A DNA stretch of 64,000 nt, taken from positions 124,001 through 188,000 of the forward strand of contig NZ_QQBA01000004.1 in assembly GCF_003350545.1 (NCBI RefSeq). The letters run 5' to 3'. A program made the position numbers and the translations under genes. Every line of letters begins with the position of its first letter. Within the stretch, counting starts at the first letter, position 1. This document shows, in pieces, positions 61,973-64,000 of this stretch. Below the pieces are notes generated by a model. The model was given only the letters and a program-made list of their open reading frames with translations, made no database searches and was not told the DNA's origin. The stretch comes from Flavobacterium glaciei. Its GTDB lineage: Bacteria > Bacteroidota > Bacteroidia > Flavobacteriales > Flavobacteriaceae.

Positions 61973-63775
61973 TTAATCTTCTTTCTCGGTAAGTTTACGT
62001 TCTAGTTCAGCCTGAAATTCTTCCATTACTGGTTTCATCGTGCTCTCTGGAATATCTGCAATTCTGATGTACATTAATCCATCTACAGCATTGTTAAAAA
62101 GTGGATCTACATTAAAAGCAACCACTTTTGCATTTTGTTTGATGTATTTTTTAATCAAAACTGGCAAACGCAAACTTCCAGGTTCCAGTTCATCGATGAT
62201 TTTATCAAACTTATTCAAATCAGATTCGGCTTCATCAAAAATGAAATCTTTGTCCGCATCTTTTAGTTTTACTTTATACGCTTTCTTAGGGTGAATGTAC
62301 TGCGCAATATATGGATCATAGTAATTTGATTTCATGAATTCAATCATCAGTGATTTCGAAAAATCTGAAAATTGATTGCTTATACTTACACCACCCAGTA
62401 AAAATTTATGTTCTGGGTAACGTAATGTTGTGTGCATAATCCCTTTCCAAAGCAGGAAAAGAGGCATTGGTTTTTGCTGGTATTCTTTGATGATAAAGGC
62501 GCGACCCATTTCTATGGATTTGTGCATCATATCATATAATTCAGGTTCAAATCGGAATAAGTCGTTGAGGTAGAAACCATTTATGCCATATTTAGGATAG
62601 ATTTCTGAACCCAATCCCATTCGGTAGGCACCAGCAATTTTATTGGCTTCATTATCCCATAAAAACAAGTGATGGTAATATTGATCGTGTTTGTCTAAAT
62701 CAATGGATTCATTAGTTCCTTCGCCTACTTCACGAAAAGTTATTTCTCGAAGACGTCCTATTTCATGCAGAATATTGGGGATTTTTTTTGCTTCTGCAAG
62801 AAACACTTCGTAATTTTTACTTTGCAAAAGGCGACAATCCGTACTTCGCAATGCATCTACTTCTTTGGTCATTTTGTCCTGACTTGCGGGAGTTACAATT
62901 TTCTTAGGACTTTTAGGAAGTTTTAAATTTGGAGGCGTAAGTAATTTACTTTCTTTCTCGAAAGGATTAGCGAGCATGTAGGTTTTCTTTCTTAAAAACT
63001 CAGAATATTCTTCAATAGTTGCATGTTCGTTTTGTTCGCTTACTGAAATGGGTTTGCCAATACGCACTTTAATCACGCGTCGTTTCTGGCTAAACACTTC
63101 CGAAGGTAATTTTGCAGTTCTAAAAGTGCCACTTATTTTAGAAAGCAAATAAAATAACCGACTGTTTTTTGCATGAAAATAAATAGGAACAACAGGAACT
63201 TGGGCTTTTCTAATGACTTTAATTGCACCTTCTTCCCAAGGTTTGTCGACCATTAATTTTCCGTCCTTATAAGTAGAAACTTCTCCAGCAGGAAACATTC
63301 CCAATGGTTTTCCATCGCTTAAATGACGAAGGGTTTCTTTGATTCCCACCACGCTAGATTTAGCATCCTTATGATTTTCAAAAGGATTTACAGGCATGAT
63401 ATATTTTTTGAGAGGCTCAATACGGTGCAAAAGAAAATTAGCGATGATTTTGAAATTTGGTTCTCTTTCAAGCATTAATTTCAATAATAAAACACCGTCA
63501 ATTCCTCCCAGCGGATGATTTGAAATGGTGATATAAGCGCCCTCTTTAGGTATTCTTTTTAGATCCTCTTCGGGAATTTCGAATTTTATTTGTAGGTCAT
63601 CTAATATCCCATTTAAAAATGCAACATCTTTTAACTGTTTATTTCTGTCGTATACTTTGTTTAAGGTAGAGATTTTTAGCACCTTCATTAGTATCCAGCC
63701 AGAAAAAGTCCCTAGGACTCCGTACTTATCTGCATTTATTGCCTTTGCAACTTCTTTCGCGGTTACTAAACCCAT
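61973..63775 (-). CDS. olsF: OlsF-like bifunctional acyltransferase (PlsC-type + OlsB/GNAT-type)
   Basis: 600 residues from the ATG at 63775; a longer frame to 63826 covers the TATCTTTG promoter box (63805-63812) and is rejected. N-terminal part: a PlsC-like O-acyltransferase with NHPLGGIDG (the HxxxxD motif) and FPAGEVSTY. C-terminal part: an OlsB/hemolysin-like N-acyltransferase with AGAYRMGLGSEIYPKYGING and the late HTTLRYPEHKFLLGGVSIS. This order is that of OlsF, which makes ornithine lipids in one protein. Symbol by domain order, not by direct proof; the amino-acid head group could also be glycine. Confidence 0.8.
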   Translation of the reverse strand: MGLVTAKEVAKAINADKYGVLGTFSGWILMKVLKISTLNKVYDRNKQLKDVAFLNGILDDLQIKFEIPEEDLKRIPKEGAYITISNHPLGGIDGVLLLKLMLEREPNFKIIANFLLHRIEPLKKYIMPVNPFENHKDAKSSVVGIKETLRHLSDGKPLGMFPAGEVSTYKDGKLMVDKPWEEGAIKVIRKAQVPVVPIYFHAKNSRLFYLLSKISGTFRTAKLPSEVFSQKRRVIKVRIGKPISVSEQNEHATIEEYSEFLRKKTYMLANPFEKESKLLTPPNLKLPKSPKKIVTPASQDKMTKEVDALRSTDCRLLQSKNYEVFLAEAKKIPNILHEIGRLREITFREVGEGTNESIDLDKHDQYYHHLFLWDNEANKIAGAYRMGLGSEIYPKYGINGFYLNDLFRFEPELYDMMHKSIEMGRAFIIKEYQQKPMPLFLLWKGIMHTTLRYPEHKFLLGGVSISNQFSDFSKSLMIEFMKSNYYDPYIAQYIHPKKAYKVKLKDADKDFIFDEAESDLNKFDKIIDELEPGSLRLPVLIKKYIKQNAKVVAFNVDPLFNNAVDGLMYIRIADIPESTMKPVMEEFQAELERKLTEKED

Positions 63776-63891
63776 GTATTTTTTTGTTTTTTTAGAGCAA
63801 GAAACAAAGATAGCAAAAAACTCCATTTTCTCTATTTTTATGAATCAAACTTCTACTTTTTTGTTACATTTGGAAATCAAAAAATACTTTA

Positions 63892-64000
63892 ATGAGAATT
63901 ATTTCATACAACGTAAACGGAATCAGAGCAGCCATTTCAAAAGGATTTATCGACTGGTTGCAACACGCAAATCCGGATATTATTTGTCTTCAAGAAATTA
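63892..64000 (+). CDS. xth: Exodeoxyribonuclease III, 3'-truncated by the window edge
   Basis: Starts [20 protein letters not shown] and continues [16 protein letters not shown], the N-terminal 36 residues of an exonuclease III/AP endonuclease with the conserved Asn and Glu (NVNG, LQE). A -7-like TACATTTG lies at 63865-63872. The rest of the gene is outside the window. Confidence 0.9.
   Translation, partial: MRIISYNVNGIRAAISKGFIDWLQHANPDIICLQEI

Overview
The window is a stretch of an AT-rich Bacteroidota chromosome, almost certainly Flavobacterium or a close relative. The evidence is the gliding lipoprotein gene gldH, a flavobacterial lycopene cyclase, several promoters of the Bacteroidota form TTTG-N18..21-TAnnTTTG, many leaderless or TTG/GTG starts, and the usual flavobacterial housekeeping families (DUF4286, PA2169-like bundle, M13 and M28 peptidases, OlsF-like acyltransferase). 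I see no rRNA or tRNA gene, no CRISPR array, no prophage and no transposase. It reads as core chromosome with non-coding repeat elements and a few small accessory genes between the genes.

Layout. 1-6.4 kb: hemB (5' end outside the window), a lipoprotein cytochrome c, ogt, a PolB-type exonuclease, an SpmA/SpmB-type membrane protein, a 23-codon membrane ORF and class I fumarase. 6.4-7.4 kb: a 204-bp tandem array built from the 3' ends of the two convergent genes beside it. 7.4-14.5 kb (minus): scoB-scoA, the ricT-gldH-pbp1A operon and trhO. 14.5-16.1 kb: a repeat-rich region around one membrane protein. 16.1-28 kb: bacilliredoxin, lycopene cyclase and a metal-homeostasis block (TonB receptor, DtxR-type regulator, ZIP transporter, FecA-like receptor, Cys-rich mini-protein, feoB, feoA), then SCO1. 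28-38.7 kb: a MITE-like element, an M13 peptidase, two secreted or lipoprotein unknowns, and a six-gene minus-strand operon (GNAT-nitrilase, zinc-ribbon protein, M28 peptidase, NAD(P)-binding protein, EamA transporter). 38.9-46.4 kb: a short SSB, an HDAC-family protein, a CAT-like acyltransferase, OmpA and the metG-EamA-HAD operon. 46.6-57.4 kb: small unknowns, serS, a TPR protein and the DUF4286 - 60-aa - nucleotidyltransferase - rsmA - mgtE cluster, then proC. 57.4-64 kb: small secreted proteins, nhaA, a dehydrogenase-VOC fusion, a TM2 protein, an OlsF-like bifunctional acyltransferase and the start of an exonuclease III gene.

How the genes work together. The clearest unit is the metal block. 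The divergent TonB-receptor/dtxR promoter region holds the 16-bp palindrome TTTAGACAAATCTAAA directly on the receptor's -7 box, and related sites lie at the promoters of the FecA-like receptor and feoAB. At the last two promoters the site starts at the same distance from the -7 box. This suggests a regulon run by the adjacent DtxR-family protein: outer-membrane import by two TonB receptors, inner-membrane import by FeoAB, and a ZIP transporter co-transcribed with the regulator.

The most unusual sequence is the 6.4-7.4 kb array. The whole fumarase-scoB intergenic region, with the last codons of both genes, appears five times at an exact 204-bp period, giving five consecutive hairpin terminators. 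Two families of hairpin-bearing dispersed repeats (three copies each) and a 211-bp inverted-repeat element flanked by 12-bp direct repeats are the other structures that no gene explains. All functional names are from reading motifs and layout; no database search was run.
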